From: Notospermus geniculatus
Lineage: Eukaryota; Nemertea; Pilidiophora; Heteronemertea; Lineidae
NCBI GenBank assembly: GCA_002633025.1
Contig: NMRB01001159.1
Location: 56,669-120,668 of the forward strand
Direction of reading: 5' to 3'
DNA length: 64,000 nucleotides
The notes beneath the pieces are model-generated. The model worked only from the letters and a program-made list of their open reading frames with translations, made no database searches and was not told the DNA's origin. A program made the position numbers and the translations under genes. Positions 47,000 through 59,116 of the stretch are shown piece after piece; position 1 is the first letter of the stretch; every line of letters begins with the position of its first letter.

Positions 47000-47595
47000 A
47001 GCCTTGATGGCCTCGTGGTTATGACGTCCGCTTGACAACGGCAGGTCCCGGGTTTGAATCCAATGGCCTATGGGACAATCATCCCCAGCTCTTCAGTCCT
47101 CGCAGAGACAGTAAGTGGTGCTTTGTACTTGTGCCTTTGCAAGAGCAAGTAAAAGATCCCATCCAAGTGAGCAACATGAATAACTTGAGATGGGCTCTTC
47201 TGTACTAACTCTTTCAGCCCTAGGCGATTTTTCCGCCGTGACTCCCAGATCCTAGGCGATTTTTTTGAGAAGAAAAAAAACTTCAAGATTTAAAAACAAA
47301 AACTACATTTGTACTTTGCCAATCTTATCTTGTGGAAAATTGGGTTTAGGGGTGGACGGATATACTTGTTCATAGGATTTGAGAATGATTTTGGCAAACG
47401 GATATATCCGTCCGTAGGGCTGAAAGAGTTAATACCAGGGCCAATGAGTCGTATGAATAAAGACTAGCAAATGCTTTAACTTGGATTTTGCAGTGCAAAT
47501 GCACTAAGCTAAGCTGTACAAATCTGTAGTAAAAGCATTTGATAGCTTTTATTCATATCACCCAATAATGCTTAGGCTTCAGCCCTGATGGGAAA
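47000..47595 (+). mobile_element. tRNA-derived SINE (copy 2) with two insertions
   Basis: The same SINE as at 41930, with B box GGGTTTGAATCC at about 47050-47061. It is interrupted by the piggyBac-like MITE (47209-47428) and by the GGGTCATATG-family MITE (47444-47563). Confidence 0.7.
47209..47428. mobile_element. piggyBac-like MITE (TTAA target)
   Basis: A 14-bp perfect terminal repeat, CTCTTTCAGCCCTA at the left and TAGGGCTGAAAGAG at the right. The right edge is followed by TTAA; the left is preceded by TAA, one T short. Copy 1 has the empty site GTACTTAATACC at about 42135. The subterminal CCTAGGCGATTTTT is repeated twice. 220 bp. Confidence 0.8.
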
Positions 47596-48103
47596 ATCTA
47601 GTACAACTGCGAAAACTTTGTTGCCAACAAGTATGTCTACCATTTCGACATCGAGCACGTCAGTTTATTATGTCATATTCAGAAGTCGAAGCTATCCGTC
47701 ACAGCCGATTGTTACCTGTATCATCTTGTTTAAAGGATAAACCGTGTGGGAACAGTATATGCTATTATTGATTTCACCTAATGGAGTGCATGTGATGAAT
47801 ATTATATTGCTGAAATTCATGTACAGATAAGGACTTTTCCGATATTGGGTTCAATATTGGTATTTTTTCGCAGTATTTTTAATTCCAGAAGGGATGGGAA
47901 AACAGTGTGGAGTTCTCTTTTGTCATGTCACTATCATCCTTGTGATATGACAAAAAAGTTATCGCCAGGTCATTTGGCATGTTTTTGGTGTGTTATCGCT
48001 AGAAATGGAAGAGGGTAGACATACTGATAAGTCTGCCCTGAAATAATAAGGGGAGTGAGAGAAAACCTGTCACAGAAATTGATGGAATTGCTGTACAAAA
48101 TCA

Positions 48104-48460
48104 GGGGCGTAGCTAGCGGGGGCAGGGGGATAATGCCCTCCTGGAGCAAAAAGGGCAAAACAACATTTTTGCTCTAAAATGTCACTTGCCCTCTTCGAGC
48201 CAAGTTATTGTAGTGTCAGATGTCCAAGATACAGAATAGCACAAAATTGACACACAAAATGATAAAAAGCAAGAAGTCAGTCTCCAGAACTCACGAATTC
48301 ACGTAGTGTCAGATGTGGGAAAAATGCATCTGAGAGGGTGTAGATTTTCAATTTTTTTCTGGGGGCCCCTCCGGCTTCACCCTTCAGACTCAATCAATTT
48401 TGCCCCCCCCCCCNCCCCCCCCCACACACACCATAAAAGCTAGCTACACCCGTGAAAATA
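48104..48460 (-). mobile_element. GGGGCGTAGCTAG-type MITE (copy 2) with insertion
   Basis: Same element as 42811-43057, but carrying the 79-bp insert at 48224-48302 and an N at 48414 in the poly-C tract. Confidence 0.65.
48224..48302. mobile_element. 79-bp insertion with 14-bp target duplication
   Basis: GTAGTGTCAGATGT occurs at 48210-48223 and 48303-48316, while copy 1 has it once. The insert has no inverted ends and no poly-A, but the 14-bp duplication resembles LINE-mediated integration of a 5'-truncated transcript. Source unknown. Confidence 0.65.
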
Positions 48461-51400
48461 CGAATAATGGGTGTGGGTACATCCTGAAATCGGTGGGAGT
48501 TCTGCTTTTTCGTTTTTTTGGAGGCAAATTGGATATCGGCTTATGAAGACTTGTAATTCTCCTTAATTCTAATCTACAAGATACCAGAAAGATACACGAC
48601 CAATATCTCACCTATATCCTCATTGATTTTATTATGCCATGTTACCTACTCAAACTTCTGATAATGTTCTTTAGAAAGTTGCTGGCAAGGTTTACCTGCA
48701 CCCTCTGTGTTTTTTCCCATCAAAAGGTTATGCTCCCTTTCACAGCTCCCCCTGAGATTATTAGCTGGAATTTTCCTACCGATATTAAAAACATTTTTTT
48801 GTTGTCAAGGCTTTGGTGGGTATGCTTATTTTTGAAGGTCCTTTTCAACATGTTCAAAGTGTTCAATATCATTTTTCCTTCGGTATCAAAACACAGACCT
48901 CGTATAATAAAAACAGAAATTACGATAACTGTGGATCCATATAATTGAAAATCATGATCTTGAAGAGCACCGTGTGGATCGAACAATAATAGCCACCCCC
49001 CTCAGGTGCAAACAGGGTCAGCTATGTGCCCCTTTCTTGGGTTTTCCCTAGTTCTGCATATTGTCCCCTGATTACAGGATAATGGTGCACCACCGTTTCC
49101 ATGGTTACTTCATAGGTTTGCTTCAGGCCGATAGTGGCCAATTATATTGATCACAGCATCGCCCTATCAACTAACTAGATGCTTTTCTGGAAAAAAACTG
49201 CATATGGAACCTTGACATGTTTAGAAATACGTTCAGATATGGAAGTAATAGTGACTGCACTGTTGAGGACGCAGTACCCTTGAAGCGCTTTCTCTATGTC
49301 TGTGCTGGAGATCCAGATCTTTCGGGCATCTCGCCATTGTCATCTACAATACAATTGTTGGAACATTCGATCCTCATCCACGTGTCGGGTTGTCACACAG
49401 TTCTTTTAGCCTCACAGGCCTACTCTTTCTGTGGCAAGTACAGCATATACATGTAGCAGAGTATTACTAGTATATTTTTCCATCAGGGCCTAAGCTGTAG
49501 CATTATTGGCCCTGGTAACGTATGGAACAGGCCATCTCAAGCTACTCGTGTTCCTCCCTTGGATGGGGCCTTTTGCAAAGGCACAAGGCAGGGCACCACA
49601 GCTGTAATACTGTCCCATGTGACAAACTCTAGAATTCTAGAGTCAAGATGCTCGCGGTACCAAGATTATGCGTGTCGGAGGCTGAAAGAGAATTCATAAC
49701 TACAGAAAACGTTTGGTATCCCACCACTGAGGTGACACGCTGCATACGGACCTGTCCGCGCTGCTAAATCGTTTAGACCTTTAATCAAGATCAATGTTCC
49801 TTCCTTTCAATTTCAACCTTGTGGAATTTGGAGCATCGAGCTGCAGCATGCACGGAATTTTGTCGATGTAAGTGTTCGCCGTAAAAAGAAATGTTTGATC
49901 CAGAGTGTCGTACATTATCATCTCAACTGACCGGGACTCTTGACTAACAATCATGGTTTGAATCAATATGTACACAGCACATGTATACACCGAGCTGCAA
50001 CCTCTGTGCTAGATTGTCCATTACACCATCAGATAGACCCGGGTGCATTATTTATGATGCCCACGCATAGAGATGCATTCTCGGACATTCTAAATGTTCC
50101 AAATCGCCTGGCAATACTGGATCAGCAGCCATTTTGGATCATTCATCGCCGGTATAGGCAATTGCGCAGCTATTAGGTTGGCGATAAGTTTTGTCCTTTT
50201 CTTTAGTGGAGAAAGTTTCATCCTTTTGTGCAATGGTACTGTAAAGATTAGTCGGCATCTTGGAGCGATTTATATAAAAATGACCTTCTCATTTAGATAT
50301 TTCTTTAACAATTTCTGCCTGACTTGTTTGTGGTGAAAGGAATTAAGCTTATAGTACAAACTAATCCCATTTGGTGTATCCTGCTCAAAAATGTCATACA
50401 ATAAAGACGAGTCTGTTTGAGTTGTTTCTTGTTATCTACCAAGATGCATGCTGAACATCTAAGTTTGATATTTTCCCAGTTATCTCCATGGTTGCCGTGC
50501 GTGTTTTGAGTTTTCTAAGCTCTCATCTACCGATTTAATTCTTACTGATCATTTTCTGAGTCTTCTTATGAGTTAAAAGATGCGTATTTGGTCTTCAGGT
50601 ACATACCGCTGTCTAATCACTTGGTAATATCATTTTTTACTCCGGTGTGTGCCTGCCACCAATATGCATGTATTGTAACCCATGGCGTGGTGGACCCAAG
50701 TGAAGTGGTCGTCATCGATGGCGCACCATAACCATCCTATATTATGTCAATACAGCCTGTCTCCAGTACCAACAGCGCAAGAATCCATACTTGTCTAATT
50801 CAATTAATGTCAAATCTGACACAAATGAACCCGGCCGGGATCTGGCAACGTTCGTTTGGAGGAAAAACTGATTTCTTTCCGTGGAGACCGCTTTGATCCT
50901 GGCAACAGAAGGAGATCGTCATTGGTAATTACATCAGTTTTGATCATCTTGGACAAATTCGAACCACCTTCGAGGCAATACGCACCCATCTTTTGTGGTA
51001 TCGATGAATCTACATGCCGCCACTAGTCTCGTATCCTGGTTATGATGTCATCTAATTATTCTAATCATACCCATTGTCATTATGACAATGGCTTGAGAGA
51101 AACCGATGGAGTGGTCATCACTGGTTGAGATCAGCTATAGGGATGTGTTCTCCTTCGATTGGATGGGGATTTTTTTTCTTTGTTTCAGTAGGGGATGTTG
51201 TTATGAGGAAATCACGGCACCAGAAAGTCCAAGTTGAAAAATACGCTGGTTTCAGGTGGCAACACTAATTCCCCCTTGTCAAGACTTTCACATGCTGCAT
51301 CATTTGGTGGCTGACACAGTACACAGTAAAGAAGAAGGAGTGGGCATCTTCATCAGTGTCCCAGTCAATGAGGTCACATGAGGCTTTTCTTTGTACTGGT

Positions 51401-52693
51401 CTGCAAAAGAAGGGAAGAGTGGTCATCTTTTACAATATCGAGTCAATTAGGTCAAGATTCTTCTTTGTACATGGTCTACAAAAGAAGGGAAGAGTGGTCA
51501 TCCTTATCAATGTCCTAGTCAACGAGGTTAAAAGAGGCTTTTCTTTTTATTGGTGCATGAAAGAAGGGAAGAGTGGTCATCTTTATCAACGTCCTAGTAA
51601 ATAATAAGAAGAGAAGAGTGGTCATCTTTATCAATGTGGTCAAATGAGGCATTTCTTTGTACTGTTCTTCGAGAGAAGTGAAGAGTGGTCATCTTCATCA
51701 GTGTCCCAGTCAGTGAGGTCACACGAGGCTTTTCTTTCTTTGTACTGGTCTGCAAAAGAAGGGAAGAGTGGTCATCTTCATCCTGGTAAATGAGGTAAAC
51801 TCAGGCTTTTCTTGGTCTGTGGAATAAGAGAAGAGTGGTCATCTTTATCAATATAAAATGAGGTGAACACAGGCTTTTCTTTGTACTGGTCTACAAAAGA
51901 AGGGAAGAGTGGTCATCTTTATCAATGTGGTCAAATGAGGCATTTCTTTGTACTGTTCTTCGAGAGAAGGGAAGAGTGGTCATCTTCATCAATTTTCCAG
52001 TCAGTGAGGTTAAATGAGGCTTTTCTTTGTACTGGTCTGCAAAAGAAGGGAAGAGTGGTCATCTTATTACAATATCCCAGTGGTCAAGATTCTTCTTTGT
52101 ACATGGTCTACAAAAGAAGAGAAGGGTGGTCATATTTATCACTGTGGTCAAATGATGCTTTCTTTGTACTGGTCAACGAAACAAGGGAAGAGTGGTCATT
52201 GACTGTAACAGTGTCCCAGTCAGTATGGTCAAGCCTGTTCTTTGTACTGGTCTATGAAAGAATGGAAGAGTGGTAATCTTTATCAATGTTGTAGTCAGGT
52301 GTGGTCACTGGTCAACAAAAGAAGATAAAAGTGGGCATCTAAAAACAATGTTCTAGTCCATGTGGTCAAGACTGTTCTTTGTACTGGTCTGTGAAAGAAT
52401 GGAAAAGTGAATGTCCAAGTGAATGAGGTCAAATAGGCTTTTGCTGGTCTATGAAAGCTTTATCAATCTCTGTCCTAGTCATTGTGGTCAAGGCTTTTCT
52501 TTGTACTGGTCTGTGAAAGCTTTGTCAGTGTCCTAGGTAGTGTGGTCAAGGCTTTTCTTTGTACTGATCTATGAAAGCTTTATCAGTGTCCTAGGTGGTA
52601 TGGTCAAAGCTTTTCTTTGTACTGATCTATGAAAGCTTTATCAGTGTCCTAGGTGGTATGGTCAAAGCTTTTCTTTGTACTGATCTATGAAAG

Positions 52694-52928
52694 NNNNNNN
52701 NNNNNNNNNNNNNNNNNNNNNNNNNNNNNNNNNNNNNNNNNNNNNNNNNNNNNNNNNNNNNNNNNNNNNNNNNNNNNNNNNNNNNNNNNNNNNNNNNNNN
52801 NNNNNNNNNNNNNNNNNNNNNNNNNNNNNNNNNNNNNNNNNNNNNNNNNNNNNNNNNNNNNNNNNNNNNNNNNNNNNNNNNNNNNNNNNNNNNNNNNNNN
52901 NNNNNNNNNNNNNNNNNNNNNNNNNNNN
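52694..52928. other. assembly gap (235 N)
   Basis: Inside the minisatellite, so true array length is unknown. Confidence 1.
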
Positions 52929-53390
52929 GGTATATCTAATGACGATACATAACATAATACCCGGGTTTTTCATTTGACCTACTTTTCAAGGTCACAGAGG
53001 TCAAAGTTCGGCAAAAGTTACGAACTTGGCACGTGTCGTCGTTTTCTCACCTAGCCATTTCATACCTTGCATAAATGTGTACTAGAGGGATACCTTCTGA
53101 AATACGAAGTTTCGGGCCGATCGCACATCCAATATGGCCGCCAGGCGGCGTTACCCGAAAATCATCGAAGTGTTATAACATGGGAACAACTTCAGATTTT
53201 CTTGTGAAACTTTGTGGACATGTTGCTTGTGAGTAGACATTGTTTCCTTTCGATATTCAGCATCATTCGATTCAAGGTTTGGCCAATAGGGGGCTAAATG
53301 TGAAAACAGGAAAAGTGCTATTCACGCCGCCACTTCGAAAACCTGGTTATTCGCCACGCCCAGCGTGCGCCTTGTCTTTATACATGTACT
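52929..53390 (+). repeat. interspersed repeat with DR3-like AGGTCA motif, inserted in the minisatellite
   Basis: TGACCTACTTTTCAAGGTCA, then CAG and AGGTCA at 52998-53003: two perfect AGGTCA half-sites in direct orientation, 3 bp apart, the first extended to TCAAGGTCA. Also GGTTTGGCCAATAGGGGGC and ATGGCCGCCAGGCGGCG. Related to 1470-1830. Confidence 0.6.
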
Positions 53391-55757
53391 GGTCTACAAA
53401 AAGAAGGGAAGAGTGGTCATCTTAACAATATCCCAGTCAGTGTGGTGAAGATTTTTCTTTGTACAAGCTGGTCAAGGCTTTTCTTTGTTACAATGGTCTG
53501 TGAAAGCTGAGTGTCCTAGTCAGTGTGGTCAGGACGTTTCTTTGTACTAGTCTATGAAAGCTTTATCAATCTATGTCATAGTCAATGTGGTCAAGGCTTT
53601 GTACTGCTCTATGAAAGCTTTGTCAATGTCCCAGTCAGCGTGGTCAATGCTTTTCTTTGTACTGATCTATGAAAAATCAATATCCTAGGTAGTGTGGTCA
53701 AGGCGTTTCTTTGTATTGATCTATGAAAACTTTATCAATGCCCTAGTCAGTGTGGTCAAGGATTTTCTTCATGCTGGTCTATGAAAACTTTATCAATGTC
53801 CTACTCAATGTGGTCAAGGCTTTCCTCTGTACTAGTCTATGAAAACTTTATCAATGTCCTAGTCAATGTGGTCAAGGCTTTCCTCTGTACTGGTCTAGGA
53901 AAGCTTTATCAATGTCATATCATCAGTGTGGTCAAGACTTTTCTTTGTACTGGTCTAGGAAAGCTTTATCAATGTCCTATCATCAGTGTGGTCAAGGCTT
54001 TCCTCTGTACTGGTCTATGAAAGCTTTATCAATGTCCTATCATCAGTGTGGTCAAGACTTTTCTTTGTACTGGTCTATGAAATAAATGAAGTGTCGTCAT
54101 TTTCATCAAGAAAATTGTCAAATGTTTGAGTGGGACATGGAATTGGATGTAATTAAAGTCTGATCAGCATAGCATGCAGTGCTCTGGAGATTGTTCTCTG
54201 TGCCGGAGGAAGATGTAGCCACTGTACTGAAGGTCACAGTTGCTTGGTAGGGGGAGAATGACCATCCAGGGGAGGGGGATATCAAAATTCCCTTTGCCCC
54301 TGTCAGCTCAGATCAGGAAGTGAAGGTTAATTTGTCTCTGCATTCTGACAAGTTGATCCCTGTCTTTGGTGATGGCATGCATAAAGAAATTCCTCATTCA
54401 TGATCAAAATTAGGAATTTCTTCTTTTTCAAAGACCTATTTGATTGGAAAAAATATGTTAATAAATGTTGTGTACACATTATTAGTAGGGAGGAGAATTA
54501 TTTTCTCTTTTGAGTAGGTTCTGCACCTTATGAATAGTGAATGGCTTCAGTCAAATAGAAAGTGAAAACAAACAAACAAAAAATATCGTAGAAATTGCAC
54601 AATTAAGACCAATGTTGTGATATCGTACTGAATGAATGATTATAATTGCGAAATATAATAATTTTGCCAAATGTTTATTTGGAGATTAACATCGATTTTT
54701 TTATTCAATTGCTGAATTGAAGAAGTAATAATGCCTTTTGGTGTCTTCCATGATGCGGCATAAAACGAGATTTGAAAAGGGAGGCACATTTCAAAAGATT
54801 TCTATGCGTGTAAATATCGCGACTTCTGTGGATGTTTCGGAAAATGATTACTAAGTATTCTTTGATCAAGAATATCTCATGCAATAAATTTCCAGGGTCC
54901 CTTTGCCAGAGCAATGTCTTAGCATGTGATAGTAAAGAAAAATAATAACTTAGTGTAGCAAAATTTTTTTTTAATTTTGGAAGTAATATTTCCTGAATGT
55001 GTGAAAAGCGAACAGTTTACAAAACATCTTGAAATTGCCTAATTGGTCTGAATGGTGATTGTGTCATTTGTGTTTCCTTTTTGCGCTGAATGATTGAAGG
55101 GGGTCAAAATATGAATTTTAGAAACAGCAGAATTTATTGCCGAGCAGTTCAACTTCAAGTGTGGAAATAACCAATATTTAGTGGCGTGCACTGTCTCTGT
55201 TGTGTTATGTTTAAAATTCACAATTTAGTTTCAAAAGAAAATAACATTCTGTGATGCTGATCAAGAATTGGAATTTTAAAATTATTTCACGAGCATGCTG
55301 TATGGATGGAATATTGGAAACTCTGTTTTATGATGTATCACTTCAAGTGGAAATTCAAAGTAGAATTGTTCTGTTCGATGAAGTGCATTTTCATTAGCAG
55401 TGTTGACTGTAACTGTGCGTAAGAATTACCCTAGCAAACAGACCTAATGATGTGGCATTGGTACACGCCTTTGATTGACAAAAGATGATTTCACTCAAGT
55501 TGTTACAGCAATGAGCATGACAAAATAATATCAATTTTGCACCATCTCTTATGCCTTGAGGCGACAGATCCATGGTGTGGTTTGTCTCAAGTAATGCACA
55601 GTATTGGTTCTGGTAATGCCTAGCCATGATAGTCAAGTGGCGTTCGTTTCATTTGTGTTTGGCTGATTTCAGTGTACATTTCACTGAAATGTATTCAGTC
55701 CAGTGGCCGCTGCTGCAGCCAGCTTGAGTGAAGCAGACTGACTCTGTGCGTACGCTC

Positions 55758-56179
55758 CATTCCACTTTCGAGTGGCGCGAGGTTTATGAACAGTAGCTCC
55801 GCAACGGGTGGGTCAAATTTGACGAAACATACATCAATCGATTTGTCTCTCTTGCCGCTACAGCCATCATCGCTGTCATTTTCCCAAAAAACGTGACAGA
55901 AAAAAGTTCTTTCACGAATCATAGTTCGTGTTTACGGCCGAAATGGTGGCCATTTTGAAATGACGCAATGCATCGCGCATGTGTAAACTGCACTGAACAC
56001 CATGGCGAAATGAAATGGGTTTTGAGAAAGGGATCCATTATGTCGGCCTTACACAAAAAATGAAGATAGCAGAAAGATACCGACAAGAAAGACAAGTCAA
56101 TTGATGTATGGTATGTCAAATTTGACCCACCAGTTGTGGAGATACTGGCTGAAACCTCCCGCCACACGGATGTGGAATG
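55758..56179. mobile_element. long inverted-repeat element, arms about 105 bp
   Basis: The left arm 55758-55860 (CATTCCAC..GAGTGGCG, GGGTGGGTCAAATTTGAC, CATACATCAATCGA) is mirrored with roughly 80% identity by 56075-56179. The centre is unique. Old non-autonomous DNA element or foldback; no target duplication recognised. Confidence 0.6.
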
Positions 56180-57332
56180 AACAGTAGTCAAGTGTGCAGA
56201 AATCTTACGTGCATACGAAAGGGGATTTTTGTGATAAAAGCGCATACCGATTGTCACATCTGTTCAGCGAGAGGTGAAACTCTTGTCCGAGGGATTTATA
56301 ACTTGCATTCTCAGGTGGAACCTGTTATATTTCTTCTAAAAGTTGTTATCGATCGCGAAATGCAAATACTATTGACGTTGGCACATATGTAATGTGAAAT
56401 ATTGGAGAAGATAACGTGAGTGTTCCTAGTATATAATGTCATTTTTCAAGAAGATCGACTTTCTATCGCAGGTGGTTCCAGACGCACAAAGAGTCGTCGG
56501 AAGTCGTCGGATAATGCCCCTCTTAGCTCAGATATGAAATACCCGCCAGAAGTATCATTCACACACAACAATTTCAATATGAAATGATAGCAATCAATGT
56601 CTTGCTTATGTGCACGTATCAATATCAGGCACTTATCATCCACTCTCGGCTCTGATGCTGAGCGGACACATCCCCCATTTGGCACAACTTGAAGGTGGAT
56701 TTATTGATTCTTGACTTCCATATCAGCGGGAAAGTTTTCAAATGTAATACTAGTTTAGTGACGTGCCACCAAGTTGTGGGTGAGTGGTGAGTGTCATGAA
56801 TTTTCTACCTGCCCCACTTCGTCCCAAAGTTGTCTGGCTTCTTCATGGGAGGGGGGCAGGCAATTAGTGGCAAAGCCGAAATACCAACTTCCATGTTGAT
56901 TTGCCACTGACGGAGTGTGGCTACTTGTCACATTGTCAAACAAGCCCTGTACTTGCCTGTAGTGTAAAACATATTGATTATTTCAGTGTAATGGACCGGC
57001 CTCTTTCCATCATATTGGTTCTGAAGTTTGTACTGCGTGGGTTCATTACAGGCATCGAATTTTGTGCAACCGAAGCACACTTTGTCCAAAATGATTTATC
57101 TGTACCATTACTTGCACTCCTGTGTGCGATCCTCGAAGAATCCACCTCAAAGTGAAATTTCTGTGTCCTTGCCTGATGTCTATGATTCGGTATGCACAAT
57201 GTCAGTGTGTTTTCTCATTCATTCCAATATCCATCATTTGTTTGTTCTCTGAACTTTTACATCCTCCCACAGCAGGGGTTTTCCCTCACTCCTTTTCGTC
57301 CACTCACATAGACTTGTATTTGATTTTCTGTC

Positions 57333-57541
57333 AGGGCTGAAGCTTAGGCCCTGGTAAGTGCGGAAGAGGCCATCTCAAGCTACTCATATTCCTCACTTGG
57401 ATGGGGTCTTTTACTTGCCTTGGAAAGGCACAAGCTACAAGGCACCAATACTGTCCCATCGTGAAGAGCCAGGGATGATTCATCCCATATGGCCTGGGCT
57501 CAATTCGAACCGAGTACCTGCCACTGACGATACAGCCTAGA
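57333..57541 (-). mobile_element. tRNA-derived SINE, same family as 41930
   Basis: On the + strand: GGGCTGAAGCTTAGGCCCTG, CATCTCAAGCTACTCATATT, CTGTCCCATCG, then the inverted B box CAATTCGAACC (57501-57511). Not interrupted, so it gives the family's continuous sequence and confirms the insertions in other copies. Confidence 0.65.
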
Positions 57542-57598
57542 CTTTTTGGGAACATATGAAGAGGAGCGAGACCAAAGCCCTGCTATGGGAGGATGAAC

Positions 57599-57731
57599 TA
57601 TTAGGTATCCGCCACGGATTAATGATGGTTACGTACATGTACCACTACGATAAGATCAGTGCATAACGCATGCATGGGGTTACTGCTGCACGTAGGCCAA
57701 GTCATCAGTAACGAGTGGCGGATACCTAATA
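57599..57731. mobile_element. MITE with 17-bp perfect TIRs
   Basis: TATTAGGTATCCGCCAC (57599-57615) is exactly inverted at 57715-57731. 133 bp, non-coding, TA at both edges. Confidence 0.7.
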
Positions 57732-58681
57732 AGACCATTTTTTGAGTGTGACCATTAAGATTGATTCCCAAGAATGACTTTAGGGCTGAGGTGAAAGACC
57801 TTGTTTTTCTGTGTCGATGGGGGATGGGGTGATACTCTGCCTCCCTGACACACGGGGCTATATCGTCGTACCAACTCATTAGTAATTAGCTGGGGTGAGA
57901 TTAATTAACCAAACTCTTGACCTCCTCCGCTCCCGTCTAATGCTGCACCGAACTGCATCATTTTCAAGAATATCCATCAAAACTTCATTGGCATACATAA
58001 AAGAGAGGACACTTCATAACTTGTGCATAAATGTATTTTTGATTCAGTTCGAGAGATGGAAAAAATGTTGCGTATGTTATACTAGAGTGTTACGATTCTT
58101 AATGAGAATGACAAGAGTCAGTGATGGAAAATGCTGCGGTAATCACCAAACTCGCCAAACTCGATAAGTGGGACGCACTCAAATTATTAATAACTTTTAT
58201 TATCTGCTGATCTCATATTTATCTCTACTTATTGTGGATGAATATTCGTGTCTGCTTTCGACTCAATATTCCGTCGCTTGTACCAAGGGAACTGGAAAAA
58301 AACTTCATCAGCTTTCGGTTCTGTTATCAACTCTTGCTCGCGATATTGTCTCTTAAACATAATGTAGAATTTCACGGAAAAACTCATCACGTTTACTTGT
58401 GTATTTGGTCAGGTGAACGGGGCTTCAAACCACTCTCAATCCGTGCAGTCACTATGATTTATCGTGCTGTAACTGTACCAATAGTACTTCACTAAAAATA
58501 ATTTCTGCTGCATAATGCTGGAAGCACAGGCATCTCATACGTCTGTCTGCACTTGTAGGGGGAGGAGGGAGGTTTTTGAGGACCCTGGGGCTATACTATA
58601 CCAGTGTATACACTATAAAAAGACAAGGCCTGCAACTGTTTATTCACCTGTCCGAGACACTCACTCACTTCAAACGCTCTG

Positions 58682-59116
58682 TACATCACTGAAAACACAC
58701 TGACAACCCACAAACCTGGTATCACTGTGAACTATAATAATCTTTCCATTGTTTGAAATCCAAAATTTAGCTCCACATTGACTCTATACGATCCTTTCAC
58801 GCAAAAATAAAAAAAAATCACCATGAAATCTGCTCTCCTGATTGTCCATCCCCCTCACACATTACTGTAGACTAGTACTCGTTCCCAACACTGTTCACGG
58901 CCTTAACCGTGAGGTATGGTGGGACAGGGTACCAGTGTGTGAGGGGGATGGACAATCAGGAGAGCAGATTTCATGGTGATTTTTGTTGATTTTTTGCGTG
59001 AAAGGATCGTACAGAGTCAATGTGGAGCTAAATTTTGGATTTCAAACAATGGAAGGATTATTATAGTTCACAGTGATACCAGGTTTGTGGGTTGTCAGTG
59101 TGTTTTCAGTGATGTA
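58682..59116. mobile_element. 180-bp-arm palindrome ending at an N
   Basis: Arms 58682-58861 and 58936-59116 are reverse complements with only a few mismatches (for example CTATACG against CTGTACG) and one small indel around the A-rich stretch. The loop is 74 bp. The right arm stops exactly at the single N (59117). The arm differences argue against a pure snap-back artefact. Confidence 0.7.

Larger units (their letters stand above)
46945..51718 (+). repeat. 4.8-kb duplicated segment, copy 2
   Basis: Partner of 41876-46665. Relative to copy 1 it has two clean insertions (47209-47428 and 48224-48302) and a single N in a poly-C run at 48414. Short open frames conserved between copies are conserved only because the DNA is. 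Confidence 0.9.
51330..54095 (+). repeat. long compound minisatellite
   Basis: The first part has units of about 80 bp (GAAGGGAAGAGTGGTCATC, TCAATGTCCCAGTCAGTGAG, GAGGCTTTTCTTTGTACTGG). From about 52440 the units lose the GAAGAGTGG block and shorten to about 55-60 bp (GGTCTATGAAAGCTTTATCA, ATGTCCTAGTCAGTGTGG, TCAAGGCTTTTCTTTGTACT). It is broken by a gap and by an unrelated repeat at 52929-53390. Frames across it (for example 51863-52276) are repeat artefacts. Confidence 0.85.

Noticed and set aside
44675-50176. Pairs of identical short frames in the two 4.8-kb copies (for example 44675-44911 and 49940-50176)
   Set aside because: Identity reflects recent DNA duplication or alleles, not protein-level constraint; no splice signals, family motif or codon bias supports them.
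51863-52276. 137-codon frame with repeated Cys-Thr-Gly-Leu and Lys-Lys-Gly-Arg-Val motifs
   Set aside because: It is a reading of the minisatellite; the motifs follow the DNA unit and other frames give equally long repeats.
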